From Torymus aiolomorphi (Eukaryota; Arthropoda; Insecta; Hymenoptera; Torymidae): a stretch of DNA of 64,000 nt. Positions 1 to 10,249 of this stretch are shown here, one piece after another (position 1 is the stretch's first letter; the number at the start of each line of letters is the position of its first letter). Both the position numbers and the translations under genes were made by a program. Under the pieces are notes generated by a model, which searched no databases, was not told the origin of the DNA, and saw nothing but the letters and a program-made list of their open reading frames with translations. The DNA lies in assembly GCA_036365515.1 (NCBI GenBank), contig CM070874.1, positions 90,416,342-90,480,341 on the forward strand, read 5' to 3'.

Positions 1-1688
1 CGGATAAATACCTTCGAGCTCGTCGGCTGGCCGCCCGGACCGGCTGCTCGGTGCTACCCGGGCGAGTTTGTCCTGAGCTCGGGATCCCACTGCAGCCTCG
101 TCGTCGGCGAGCCTCCGTCGCTTCATCGGCGACGAATATTCTGGTAGCTCTTCCGCGACCGACGCCATCTTTCTCTCGCAGCAGGCAGGCAGGCAGGCAG
201 CAGCGATTGCAAGGCTGCAGCAGCGGCAGCGACGCTCTCTCCTCTCGACTCGCGCGACGCGGCTCGAGACCTGCACTCGGTTCTCGCTCTCTCTCGCCTC
301 TAGTCTAGAGTTGCGAGAGGCGAAGCAGCCGCCCGCAGCCCCGCGTACTTCCCCGGCGCGCGAGCGCAGCTCCGGACAGAGGTCGCTCTCTACCCTGTAT
401 ATGCGCATGTGATACCCATGCGCGGACGGCCCCCGTGCAATCAGCAGTGTGCACCTACGTGTATGTATACATATATCGAGGCATCCTTGTCGCTCTCGCG
501 CTACGTGGGCCGCGAGAAGCGTCAGGAGTGTCAAGAAGCGCGTCACGAATACGCGATCTCCGCTCGCTAGCGCGGTTTCGGAGGCCGATTCCATGACGGT
601 TTTGTGATCATAACGAGAGAGATAGGTACAGCTTTTTACTCAAGCCAGAGATGAATATAGGCTCAAGCCCTCCCACTCACACCGCGACGGGGGGCAACCA
701 ATCGCGTAGTCGCGGCTGCAGTGCACCGCGAACTCGAACGATTTAAATCCCAATGGGCGCGCGCGAGAGCCAAAGCGCATGGTGTGTATCTCGACGCGCT
801 GCGCTTTCTTTATCGTGTACCTATATAAGTGTATACGTATAATATCGTATCTCTGTCTCTCTGTCCTTTTCTCGCGCTTGTATATTATTTCGCTTGGTAG
901 CGTTGTTATATATAGACGCGCGCGGTTTCATCTTTCTTTTTTCCCCCTTTCGGGGGGGGGGGGGTGGTCTACAAAGATAAAACTGCGATATATCCACTGT
1001 GTATCAGAAGATCGTATAATGGCGATAAACGAACTGATCACTCTGGAGCGCCCCCCCTCCGGTGATGTTGTGGGCGCACACACACGTGCGATACTGCACG
1101 ACGGCTCATGCTCCAGGAGAAAACATCATCATCGAGACGCGGCTGCCGATTACGCCAATCGACGGAGAACCGCCACCACGCTCGCAGTGGTCCGATAAGC
1201 GCCTCGATGACATTATTGTATAAAGAGAGCTCGCGGAATATTTTAGTTTAGCCCGGCGGGTTTGGGGATTTTTCCAGCCGATTTCGGAACGGTTTTTACA
1301 ATTAGTGGTTTGGACGTGCGGCTGCAGTGCGGCGAGGTTTACAATTAGCGACGTTTATGGAGCGTCCTTATATAATATGTATTAATAATGTAGTAATAAG
1401 TATATTGAGGCTGAATTTATTAGGGTGAGTATGATATAATTTGTTTAACGTTCAAGGTCTTAATCAATGTCAAAAATGTTATGACACGGAATCTAATAGA
1501 CCGATCGCTGAAGGTTTCAATGATAAAATATAGTGTTGATAAGTCGTTGAAATTGATCGATATCGCAAATAAAAGTAAATAATACGTACGTTATTGTGTA
1601 TTACACGGTGTCCGTAGGATTTTTAGTTCGATCGATGAATATTATTTTTTGAGTCTATCTAAGCTGTAATTTTGTATATATAATAAAG
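1..1688. other. CpG-rich promoter-like DNA grading into AT-rich DNA, no gene seen
   Basis: The first 1.2 kb is CpG- and GC-rich with short CT/AG tracts and a CAGG/GGCAG stutter near 180-200, the texture of an insect promoter or 5' leader. Open frames here (for example 51-308 and 779-1198 on the + strand) are low-complexity, lack a convincing start or domain and have no paired splice sites. A run of 12-14 G lies near 950-964. After 1200 the DNA turns AT-rich. A 5' untranslated exon of a gene outside the window is possible but cannot be shown. Confidence 0.4.
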
Positions 1689-1764
1689 CTCACATCGAGG
1701 CCGAAAATGCCATATTTCCGTTTCGGAGCCGGGCGGGAATGAGGCACTTTCGGCCCGGTGTGAG
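1689..1764. mobile_element. 76-bp palindromic MITE-like element, copy 1
   Basis: The ends are imperfect inverted repeats: it opens CTCACATCGAGGCCGAAA and closes TTTCGGCCCGGTGTGAG. The centre holds a CpG-rich hairpin. A second copy at 49194-49269 differs at only one position by eye, so this is a recently amplified family rather than a chance palindrome. Too short to encode anything; a non-autonomous element or a structured terminal fragment are both possible. Confidence 0.7.
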
Positions 1765-1784
1765 GAAAAAATAATATATTTTAT

Positions 1785-1885
1785 TCCCATCTCCACTGTA
1801 ATTTGCACTTTATAGCCTGAAGAGCGGGGCAAAAGTGGCGTCTGATCCCCTCTTTATTACTTTAATCCCGCATACGCGGGAATCA
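1785..1885. repeat. Dispersed repeat, partner of 6728-6815
   Basis: This stretch (TTATTCCCATCTCC, then a GCCTGAAGAG-like block, then CTTTAATCCCGC) is repeated in the same order and orientation at 6728-6815 with substitutions. The word GGGAATAAAG or its complement also recurs near 12533, 13366, 18110 and 42404. It looks like the end of an older dispersed element. No coding function is visible. Confidence 0.45.
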
Positions 1886-2144
1886 TAGTATATTATGCAC
1901 CTAGTATAACTGTATAGGGAGTACACTGAGAAAAGAATATAGTTAATAGTAACGTATACGTACGATAGGATCAATCTTACCAAAGTCAGTTGTGTGAAAG
2001 TTATGGCAGCTTTATAATAAACGTCGATATTGTAACAGTTACAATATGACATTTGAATAAGTGGTTGTAGTGGAGCGAGAGTTAGCTCAAGATAACCGAT
2101 GACCTGGTAAGATTGTGCTTTTCGTCGCTTTTTGCGTTTTGGCC

Positions 2145-3200
2145 TCAGGACACGCATAATGCGTGGTCTAGGTGTATAGGGTAGCCGATGACGGAGTCTA
2201 GGTGGTGCGCACCATATATTTTTGACTCTATGTGTTGGAAATTATTGAATGCGTCGTCTAGGTGTTCGAGGTGGCCGATGCCGGAGTCTACGTTGTGCGT
2301 TCTGTAGATTTGTGCCCCTAGATGTTGGAAATCATCCAATGCATCGTCCAAGGTGTTCGGGGTGGATGATGATGGACTCTAGGTAGTGCGCTCCGTAGTC
2401 TTTTGCGTTTAGGTATCTGAATGCATCCAATGCATGATCTAGGTGTTCGACATAGCCGATGACGGAGTCTAGGTAGTGCGCACCGTAGGTTTTTGGCTCT
2501 AGGTGTTGGAAATCATTCAACGCATCGTCTAGGTATCCGGGGTGGACGATGATGGAGTCCAGGTGGTGCGCTCCGTATTTTTTGCGTCTAGATATTGCAC
2601 TGCATTCAATGCATGGTCTAGGTGTTCGGTGTAGCCGACGATGGAGTCTAGGTAGTGCGCACCGTAGGTTTTTGGCTCTAGGTGTTGGAAATTATCTAAC
2701 GCATCGTCTAGGTGTTCGGGGTGGACGGTGATGGAGTCTAGGTAGTGCGCTCTGTAGTTTTTGGGTCTAGGTATTGCACTGCATTCAATGCATGATCTAG
2801 GTGTTCGGTGTAGCCGATGATGGAGTCTAGGTAGTGCGCACCGTAGGTTTTTGGCTCTAGGTGTTGGAAATCATTCAACGCATCGTCTAGGTGTTCGGGG
2901 TGGACGATGATGGAGTCCAGGTGGTGCGCACCGTAGTTTTTGCGTCTATGTATTGCACTGCATTCAATGCATGGTCTAGGTGTTCGGTGTAGCCGATGAT
3001 GGAGTCTAGGTAGTGCGCACCGTAGGTTTTTGGCTCTAGGTGTTGAAAATCATTCAACGCATCGTCTAGGTGTTCGGGGTGGACGATGATGGAGTCCAGG
3101 TGGTGCGCACCGTAGTTTTTGCGTCTAGGTATTGCACTGCATTCAATGCATGGTCTAGGTGTTCGGTGTAGCAGATGATGGAGTCTAGGATTTACGCTCC
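2145..3200 (-). repeat. 90-bp satellite, left block (minus orientation), 180-bp higher-order units
   Basis: Units of about 90 bp repeat around the words GTCTAGGTGTTCGG and GTGCGCACCGTAG. Alternate monomers resemble each other most (the GTAGGTTTTTGGCTC version recurs near 2485, 2665, 2843 and 3022), giving a 180-bp dimeric period. Because 90 is divisible by three, frames stay open over several monomers on the minus strand, with a recurring LDxVIGY-LDHAL-type peptide. I see no start, splice or promoter signals and treat the frames as by-products. Confidence 0.8.
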
Positions 3201-3224
3201 GTAGTTTTTATCGTCCACGACCTT

Positions 3225-4560
3225 TTCGATACGTTCCAACACCTAGAGGTAAAAACTACGGAGTGCAACACCTAGACTTTGTCATCGGCTACCCTGAACA
3301 TCTGGACCGCGTATTAGATACGCTCTGATATCTAAACGCAAAAAGCTACGGAGCGCACCATCTGGACTTTATCATCGGCCACCTGAAAGACCTAGATCAC
3401 GCATTCGATGCATTTTGACACCTACAGGCCAAAAACTACGAAGCGCACCTCTTAGACAACGTCATTGGCTACCCCGAATACCTGGACCATGTATCAGATA
3501 CGCCCTGATATCTAAACGCAAAAAGCTACGGAGCGCACCAACTAGACTTCATCATCGGCCACCTGAAAGACCTAAACCACGCATTCGGTGCGTTTCATCA
3601 CCTAGAGGCAAAAAACTACGGAGCCCACCTCCTAGACATCGTCATCGGCTACCTCAAAGACCTAGACCACGCATTGGATGCGTTCCAACACCTAGAGGCC
3701 AAAAAATACGGAGCGCACCTCCTAGACATCGTCATCGGCTACCCCGAATACCTGGACCACGTATCAGATACGCCCTGATATCTAAACGCAAAAAGCTACG
3801 GAGCGCACCACCTACACTTCATCATCGGCCACCTGAAAGACCTAGACCACGTATTCGGTGCGTTTCATTATCTAGAGGCAAAAAACTACGGAACCCACCT
3901 CCTAGACATCGTCATCGGCTACCTCAAAGACCTAGACCACGCATTAGATGCGTTCCAACACCTAGAGGCCAAAAACTACGGAGCGCACCTCCTAGACATC
4001 GTCATCGGCTACCCCGAATACCTGGACCACGTATCAGATACGCCCTGATATCTAAACGCAAAAAGCTACGGAGCGCACCACTTACACTTCATCATCGGCC
4101 ACCTGAAAAACCCAGACCACTCATTCGATGCGTTTCATCACCTAGAGGCAAAAAACGACGGAGCCCACCTCCTAAACATCGTCATCGGCTACTTCAAAGA
4201 CCTAGACCACGCATTAGATGCATTCCAACACCTAGAGGCCAAAAACTACGGAGCGCACCTCCTAGACATCGTCATCGGCTACCCCGAATACCTGGACCAC
4301 GTATCAGATACGCCCTGATATCTAAACGCAAAAAGCTACGGAGCGCATCACCTAGACTTCATCATCGGACACCTGAAAGACCTAGACCACGCATTCGATG
4401 CGTTTCATCACCTAGAGGCAAAAAACTACGGAGCCCACCTCCTAGACATCGTCATCGGCTACCTCAAAGACCCAGACCACGCATTCGATGCGTTTCAACA
4501 CCTAGAGAGGCAAAAAACTAGGGAGCGCACCTCATAGATATCGTCATCGGCTACCCGAAA
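3225..4560 (+). repeat. 90-bp satellite, right block (plus orientation), 270-bp higher-order units
   Basis: The same satellite as 2145-3200 but in the opposite orientation, meeting it head to head near 3200-3230. Monomers of 90 bp are organised in trimers: the variant TCAGATACGCCCTGATA recurs at 3494, 3764, 4034 and 4304, exactly 270 bp apart. In the LDxVIGY peptide frame each trimer has a stop codon at this variant, arguing against a protein. A different frame is open over 3415-4521 (368 codons, Arg/Pro/His-rich), a consequence of period 90. Confidence 0.85.
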
Positions 4561-4973
4561 CTCCTAAACCACGTATTAAATCCGCCCGTAGTCACATTAT
4601 TAAAAATACTATATTTCAAAGAATACTAGTACTATAACAGTTACAAGATATACATTTGTGGGCAAATTTTTGATATTGTAACTGTTACAATATGACATTT
4701 TGATATTAACATACACGCACAATTGTCGTAATAGCTCATACATTATTTGTTAACGTATGTACAATTCGCCATAATTAAAAATACGTATGTTAACAGTTAC
4801 AATATATGTTAACTATAATCATATCCTTTTCTCAGTGTAAATTAGTAGACAATTTGACATAGCAATTCGTGGACGTGAATAGCCCTCATTGCTCCCGAAT
4901 GCAATATACAATTTTTTTGCGTACCCGGCGAAAAGTTATTTGTGCCTAAGTATACAGAGAATAAAACGTCACA

Positions 4974-5414
4974 GGGGGGGGGGGGGGGTGTCCAAAGTTT
5001 AGACGAATCACTTGAAAATTGAAGTCAACTATAGACGTGCTTGGTTTCGATGATATAAGCTACTGCAGATTGTGCAATATTTCGAAATTCTAAATTACGA
5101 AAATCATATTTTCGAATGCAACAATTCACCTACTGTCCAAAACATCGAATTTCATTAATAGAATTTTAATAGGGATACAATAAACATATTTCGAAATAAA
5201 TCATTAGAAACAAGTTATATTTGCTTTGAAATCGTAGTGATGAAATTCGATGTTTTGGACAGTAGGTGAATTGTTAGATTCGAAAATATGATTTTCGTAA
5301 TTTAGAATTTCGAAATTTTGCACAATCTGCAGTAGCTTATATCGAAACCGAGCACGTCTATAGTTGACTTCAATTTTCAAGTGAGTCGTCTAAACTTTGG
5401 ACCCCCCCCCCCCC
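4974..5414. mobile_element. Fold-back element ending in G and C runs
   Basis: The arms (about 4974-5160 and 5240-5414) are near-perfect inverted repeats: the left arm starts with about 15 G then TCCAAAGTTTAGACGA, the right ends with the complement followed by about 13 C. About 80 bp of AT-rich spacer separates the arms. No open frame. The homopolymer termini are unusual and could be a terminal motif or a polymorphic expansion. No clear target duplication is seen. Confidence 0.75.
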
Positions 5415-5835
5415 GCGTGTTGCTGCAACCCTCGCTTCTCTCGGGCCGCAAATCACTTGTAGGCGGCACTATAGTCGGGGAAAAAAGGAGAAACGAGCAT
5501 ATTAGGCGTCGCAGTTTCTAGCAATGAGGTTATGTGACGTTTTCGACCCTGAAATCGGAGAATAAACACTATACTTTACGTCAGAGTGTGCTAAAAAGTA
5601 CATTATTCCCGCATATGAGGGAACAAAGTAACATTATCTAATTTTTTACTTTCATGATGCATTTGGTTAAAACAAACAAAATCATAACACATAAATACAA
5701 AATAAATTTTTAAATCTTCAAATTGGCCATAGTGGAGCTGGCAATAAAGTACATATACTGTATGTAACACGGGACTAAAGTCGAACATTCCCTTGGATGA
5801 TCACGGCCCTTGCTTCTCTTCGCTCGCTCGGGCTC

Positions 5836-6664
5836 CCTAGTGGAAATTTAATTTGCTCAAAATAGTTTGAAACAATTCGTCACTGTTCAAATCTGTTTAA
5901 AATTGTTTAAAACTGTTCAAAACCGTTTAAAACTGTTTATTAGTGTGAATTTTTGGACGTTTAAAACAGTTCTAAACAGTTATGAACAGTTTTAAACAGT
6001 TTTGAACACTTTTGAACTTTTTTAAACATTTATGAACAATTTAAAACTGTTTTGAACTTTTGTATTAAAATATTATTAATTAATAAGAATTTATTTAAAA
6101 CAGTTTAAAATAATTTTGAACAGTTATGAACTGTTTTAAACAGTTTTAAATGGTTTTGAACATTTATTAATGCTTTCAAACAATTTTGAACAGTTTTAAT
6201 CCGTTCTGAACTTTCGTTTGAACAATATGAATTTGTTTAGAATAGTTTTGAACAGTTTTGAACAGTTATTAATGTCGCCGTCGTCGCAGATATGACGAAA
6301 AGTCCTTTCCTTACTGGAAATTTAATTTGCTCAAAACTGCTGTAAACTGTTCAAAAGTGTTTTAAACTATTTCACATAATTTCCTGATGATCAGTACATT
6401 TTCAATACAATAATTCTGAATTGTTTAAAACTGTTTAAAATTGTTCATAACTATTTAAGACTGTTTTAAACTGATCAAATAAATGTCTGATCAGTACATT
6501 TTCAATACAAAAATTCAAAATTGTTCAAAACTGTTCAAAATTATTCATAACTGTTTAGAACTGTTTTAAACGTCCAAAAATTCACACTAATAAACAGTTT
6601 TAAACAGATTTGAACAGTTACGAATTGTTTTAAACCGTTTTGCCCAAATTAAATTTCCACTAGG
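5836..6664. mobile_element. Fold-back element A built of about 10-bp 'GTTTAAAACT' words
   Basis: Terminal inverted repeats CCTAGTGGAAATTTAA and TTAAATTTCCACTAGG bound the element. The inside is almost entirely degenerate copies of GTTTAAAACT or its complement. Runs such as 5889-5940 and 5960-6030 step by exactly 10 bp. The left half mostly shows one orientation and then flips; an internal partial copy of the left end (GGAAATTTAATTTGCTCAAA) lies near 6318. No coding capacity. Two other elements in the window share this architecture with different words (19509-20271 and 20343-20585). Confidence 0.75.
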
Positions 6665-7337
6665 ACTGTATTTAAACTCACCCGCGGGAATAATCTGCGA
6701 CTTTAGTCTCTTGTTATATAATACGCTATTATTTCCATTTCCATCACAACGGCTACTTTATTGCCTGAAAAGTGGCACCTGATTCCCTTCTTTTATAAAG
6801 TCCTTTATTCCCACCAATTTACTTTACCGACCGCAGCCTGCCTCAAGTAGAAATCCACTTCAGGCGAAAGAGAGGGCCTGTACAGGTAAATATATAGCCT
6901 GTGCAGTGAGTGTACATGCTAAACTACCTACGTCATCAAGGCATTTCAAGGCATGTCATAAGGTATGGTCATAAGGCAAGGCCTGGACAGGTAGCCTGGA
7001 TTATTTTTTTTTTATAGTTTTATGATTATTTGGCGCATTGTTAATGAACGAGACACCCAAATTTGGGATACCATCCGGATGATGCCGCGAAATATAGGGC
7101 AGATGTCTACGTTTAGATGAATATTTAATAAAGGCTAACATTAATTCATTTTAAGGCAAGCTGTTTAGGGCCTGTCTTTCACCATATGACGCTCCCTGTA
7201 TACAGGAACCTGAGCGTTCTCTGGACAGAGCCTATGTTTGTGGCCAGGCACGCCTGAATGGATTTCTACCCGGGTTATCTCTATTGCGTATTTGAAAACG
7301 TCTCATAGAGCCTCATTTTCTAAGTCAACAATTCACA
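6665..7337. other. Intergenic, repeat-derived, no gene
   Basis: Contains the dispersed repeat partner at 6728-6815 and AT-rich unique-looking DNA with short AGGC stutters around 6950-7000. No open frame with coding character and no RNA gene seen. Confidence 0.5.
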
Positions 7338-7705
7338 CCCGCGCAAAAAAATGAAGACTGACCAATATATTGCTCGGAATGTGGGCAATATATGAGATAT
7401 GTCACTTCCCATACATGGCCAAAATTTCTCCATGTTGCGCTTCGTGCCTTTTTCCCATATGTATATGGAGGTTCCCCCATATATGGGGCAGGGGCGGATC
7501 CAGGGGACATGAGAGGGGGGGGGTCGATTAATCCACATAGCTCACCAAATTCTTAAAAAAAAAAAAAAAAAAAAAACGGACAAAGTAAAAGAAATATGTT
7601 TTCGGAAATGATGGCCTTTATATGAATTGTAATATTAAATCTTTATATTAATATATATACATGTACGAGTATGTACATGTAGAATTCTTACATAAACAAT
7701 TTATA

Positions 7706-8389
7706 TTATAGTACAAATTCTAATCGATGTTTCTTAATTTTTGCGTAGCGATCAATGACACTGTCCGTATTAATTTCAATATCATTGTGTATATTCATTA
7801 AAGCTAAGCCAACTAATCTATCCTCAACCATCGATGATCTTAGCCAAGTTTTTATCCTTCTTAGAGTAGAGAAAGACCTTTCCGCACTAGCTGCGCTTAA
7901 GGGCAAAGTAACAAGAATTTTTAACAAAACGTAGATTGTAGGGTATATATCTTTATCGCAAAGTTCTAATAGTTTTATACTGTCGTATGAAGGATCTACT
8001 TTTTCTCTTTCGCATTTCGCTTCCCAGAATTCTAATTCTGCTGTTAAAATTCTATGTAACGACTCTTTAGATGTATTAAAAAGTACACAGTATTTTCCAG
8101 CAAGGTACCGGACTGCATTTTCTGTAGATTGCTTATCTCTCGCTGAATTAGGGAACAAAATAAATAAATTAAACAGATTTAGAGTTTCCTCTGGAAACCG
8201 GGATTTCAAATCTTCTATTACGCTCTCCACGATCGGAATGTAAATCGAACGTCGGTAATAGTCTATTGCATTATCACATGGATAATTAGGTCGATTTGTT
8301 TGCCTATTCGTTAAGCGGGGTACTTTCACTTCAGTACCTAGTTCATCTGCTATATTGCATATTTCTTCGAAAAGACTTGAAAACTTCAC
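7706..8389 (-). CDS. hAT transposase fragment, C-terminal dimerisation domain
   Basis: 227 residues in the same frame as the upstream 8408-9619 segment. Residues about 150-205 contain LPLSAASAERSFSTLRRIKT and MVEDRLVGLALMNIH, the hallmark hAT C-terminal dimerisation signature. The ATG is not a true start; it lies just past an in-frame TGA. The frame ends naturally after the domain, as in intact family members. Confidence 0.85.
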   Translation of the reverse strand: MKFSSLFEEICNIADELGTEVKVPRLTNRQTNRPNYPCDNAIDYYRRSIYIPIVESVIEDLKSRFPEETLNLFNLFILFPNSARDKQSTENAVRYLAGKYCVLFNTSKESLHRILTAELEFWEAKCEREKVDPSYDSIKLLELCDKDIYPTIYVLLKILVTLPLSAASAERSFSTLRRIKTWLRSSMVEDRLVGLALMNIHNDIEINTDSVIDRYAKIKKHRLEFVL

Positions 8390-8407
8390 TTCACATTTTT
8401 CTCGTTT

Positions 8408-9619
8408 TCAGTATAGAACTTTTAAAGTATCTTCGTACAAATCTCGTGCTGATTTGAGATCAATTTGAATTTTTTGAAAATAACGACTCAATGGCTGAGT
8501 GCAACTCAATAAATCTGAGAGGCACGCAACAGTCACAAGAAAATTACTTTCACAAACCACTAATTTAAGGGTTTTTGCTTTTGCAGCTGTCGAAATATCA
8601 CTCCAAGCAAATATCAGATCGAGAGAATCATAAATACGTGGAAGAGTTTCCCGGAATTGAAGAACTCCATCGTGCCGCTCAATCCAGCGAGTCTCACATA
8701 GATGACTGAGCTGGTGTCCCATTACACTTTTAAGAGTAGCAGAACGCTTAGCCGAAGCATTGAAAAAAGCAATAATCTCCTTCATTGTACCAATCGCATT
8801 TCTTACTGATTGAACTGATGATGCTTTACTTATCGATAAGTTCAAAATATGGTTAAAGCAAGGTGAATATACAGCGTTGGTAGCTTCTTTTTGGACAGTG
8901 ATCACTGCGCCACGAGAATCGGACACCATAACCGAGCATCCATCTGTTGTCACGCCCACACAATCTTTAGGATTAAGATTTAATTCGACTATAGTGCTTA
9001 ATGCAATTTGACCTAAATTTAATCCTGTTGCCTTAATTTCAGAAGAATTATCGATAGTATTCATTTTCAATAATTTATCATGGATATCTATGAATTTTAA
9101 AAAATCCTCCCGAATCTTCGTCTGATAAACATATCTAATAACGAATGTCATCTGTGAAATGTGAACAATATCAGTGGTTTCGTCAAACATAATACTATAT
9201 GTAATAATTATGATTACAGATAATATATGTTCACCACAACAATTTATGAGATCGTTTTGGGTTGTTTTACTAATATATGTCGCTCGCGATGATGAATTAT
9301 CTAAGTGAATTTTCAATTGAAGATCCCCGCTTTGCATTCGAAATTTCAACAACTCCCTAAAATTCCCCTCGTTAATGGGACTGTCAATATTCAATGGTCC
9401 ATCATCGCGGTGGCCTCGGAAAGCAATATTTTGCCTGCCAAGAAAAATTACAGTCTCTATAATTGGTTTTAAACGACTTCGATTTTCTTTAACTTGATTC
9501 ATTCTCTCCTCATTAACTTGGTTGATAATGTCTAAATTAGGGTTTTCGCTGAATTTCAAAAATTTTTTCGCTGCCTCTACGGCGTACTTATGATAATCGC
9601 GAGTGTCATGGTTTGTCAA
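8408..9619 (-). CDS. hAT transposase fragment, DUF4371-like central domain
   Basis: A 403-residue open segment of the decayed transposase. Recognisable elements are the FDETTDI motif around residue 145, which in hAT proteins includes a catalytic acidic residue of the RNase H-like fold, then VGVTTDGCSVMVS near residue 220 and an LCETRWIERHDGV block near residue 310 that is typical of DUF4371/hAT proteins. It ends at a TGA, after which the same frame continues into the dimerisation domain, so the stop is a disabling mutation rather than a natural C-terminus. The apparent ATG is internal: homology continues upstream into the zinc-finger block. Confidence 0.75.
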   Translation of the reverse strand: MTNHDTRDYHKYAVEAAKKFLKFSENPNLDIINQVNEERMNQVKENRSRLKPIIETVIFLGRQNIAFRGHRDDGPLNIDSPINEGNFRELLKFRMQSGDLQLKIHLDNSSSRATYISKTTQNDLINCCGEHILSVIIIITYSIMFDETTDIVHISQMTFVIRYVYQTKIREDFLKFIDIHDKLLKMNTIDNSSEIKATGLNLGQIALSTIVELNLNPKDCVGVTTDGCSVMVSDSRGAVITVQKEATNAVYSPCFNHILNLSISKASSVQSVRNAIGTMKEIIAFFNASAKRSATLKSVMGHQLSHLCETRWIERHDGVLQFRETLPRIYDSLDLIFAWSDISTAAKAKTLKLVVCESNFLVTVACLSDLLSCTQPLSRYFQKIQIDLKSARDLYEDTLKVLY

Positions 9620-10249
9620 AGCACCTTCTTTCCCAAAAAGCTTTGAAAAATTAGTTAATGGCTCTACTACTAATTTTTTAACATGTACGTTCGTATGATT
9701 GCTCCCTATATTTACGAATAATACACAGTACTTGCAAAAATAACCCTTTTTAACATTGGATAAAACAAGCCACGAAAACTGATCTAAGTGACTTTGACTT
9801 GCATATCTTTAACCTTCTATACCATTTTTGATTTGTATTGAATGAGGAAATTCATAGTTTTTTGGTGGTATCCAAGGACTTTGCAACAGTTGCTTTTTTT
9901 ATGGAATCATTCATTTTTTTCCAATGTAATTTCCAATATCGAGAGAGATATTTGGAGCAGCTGTGATTTTTTTACTCAGAGTAAGTTGATCTTTACTTGA
10001 GCTTGAATTTTGATGATCACCTGCTTTGGATTAATAAGTAGTTTCCTATTATAAAGTTCGATTATTCCATAACAAATTTATGATATTGATTATAAAAACT
10101 TACCAGACTTTGTCCAATCACTGGCTTTTTTTTTAATCGTCGATGATTTTTCTATTTTGTTCATTTTTATATTATCCTCATTAAAAATAATAGCCTTAAG
10201 TGGATTATGAGGTTTAGTTCCATCTGTAATCGAAGAACAATTTTTTCAC

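Larger units (their letters stand above)
1924..4837. mobile_element. TA-flanked DNA element carrying an inverted satellite array
   Basis: Terminal inverted repeats CACTGAGAAAAG at 1924 and CTTTTCTCAGTG ending at 4837 are flanked by TA on both sides (1922-1923 and 4838-4839), the target duplication expected of Tc1/mariner-like or similar elements. Next to the ends are matching AT-rich blocks, including ATATAGTTAA and its complement and a GTAACAGTTAC palindrome present near both ends. The interior is almost wholly a 90-bp satellite in two opposed blocks (separate entries). No transposase is recognisable, so the element is non-autonomous. TIR and TA assignment are seen in sequence; the superfamily is inference. 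Confidence 0.6.

Noticed and set aside
779..1198. 139-codon + strand frame
   Set aside because: Crosses a G12+ run and microsatellite-like DNA; no domain and composition varies along its length.
2145..2520. Minus-strand frames with repeated LDxVIGY peptide
   Set aside because: Same satellite in the other orientation; the homologous frame in the right block has a stop in every 270-bp unit, so no selection for coding is apparent.
3415..4521. 368-codon open frame on the + strand, Arg/Pro/His-rich
   Set aside because: It lies wholly in the 90-bp satellite; the unit length is a multiple of three, so an open frame in one unit stays open. No start context, splice or promoter signals.
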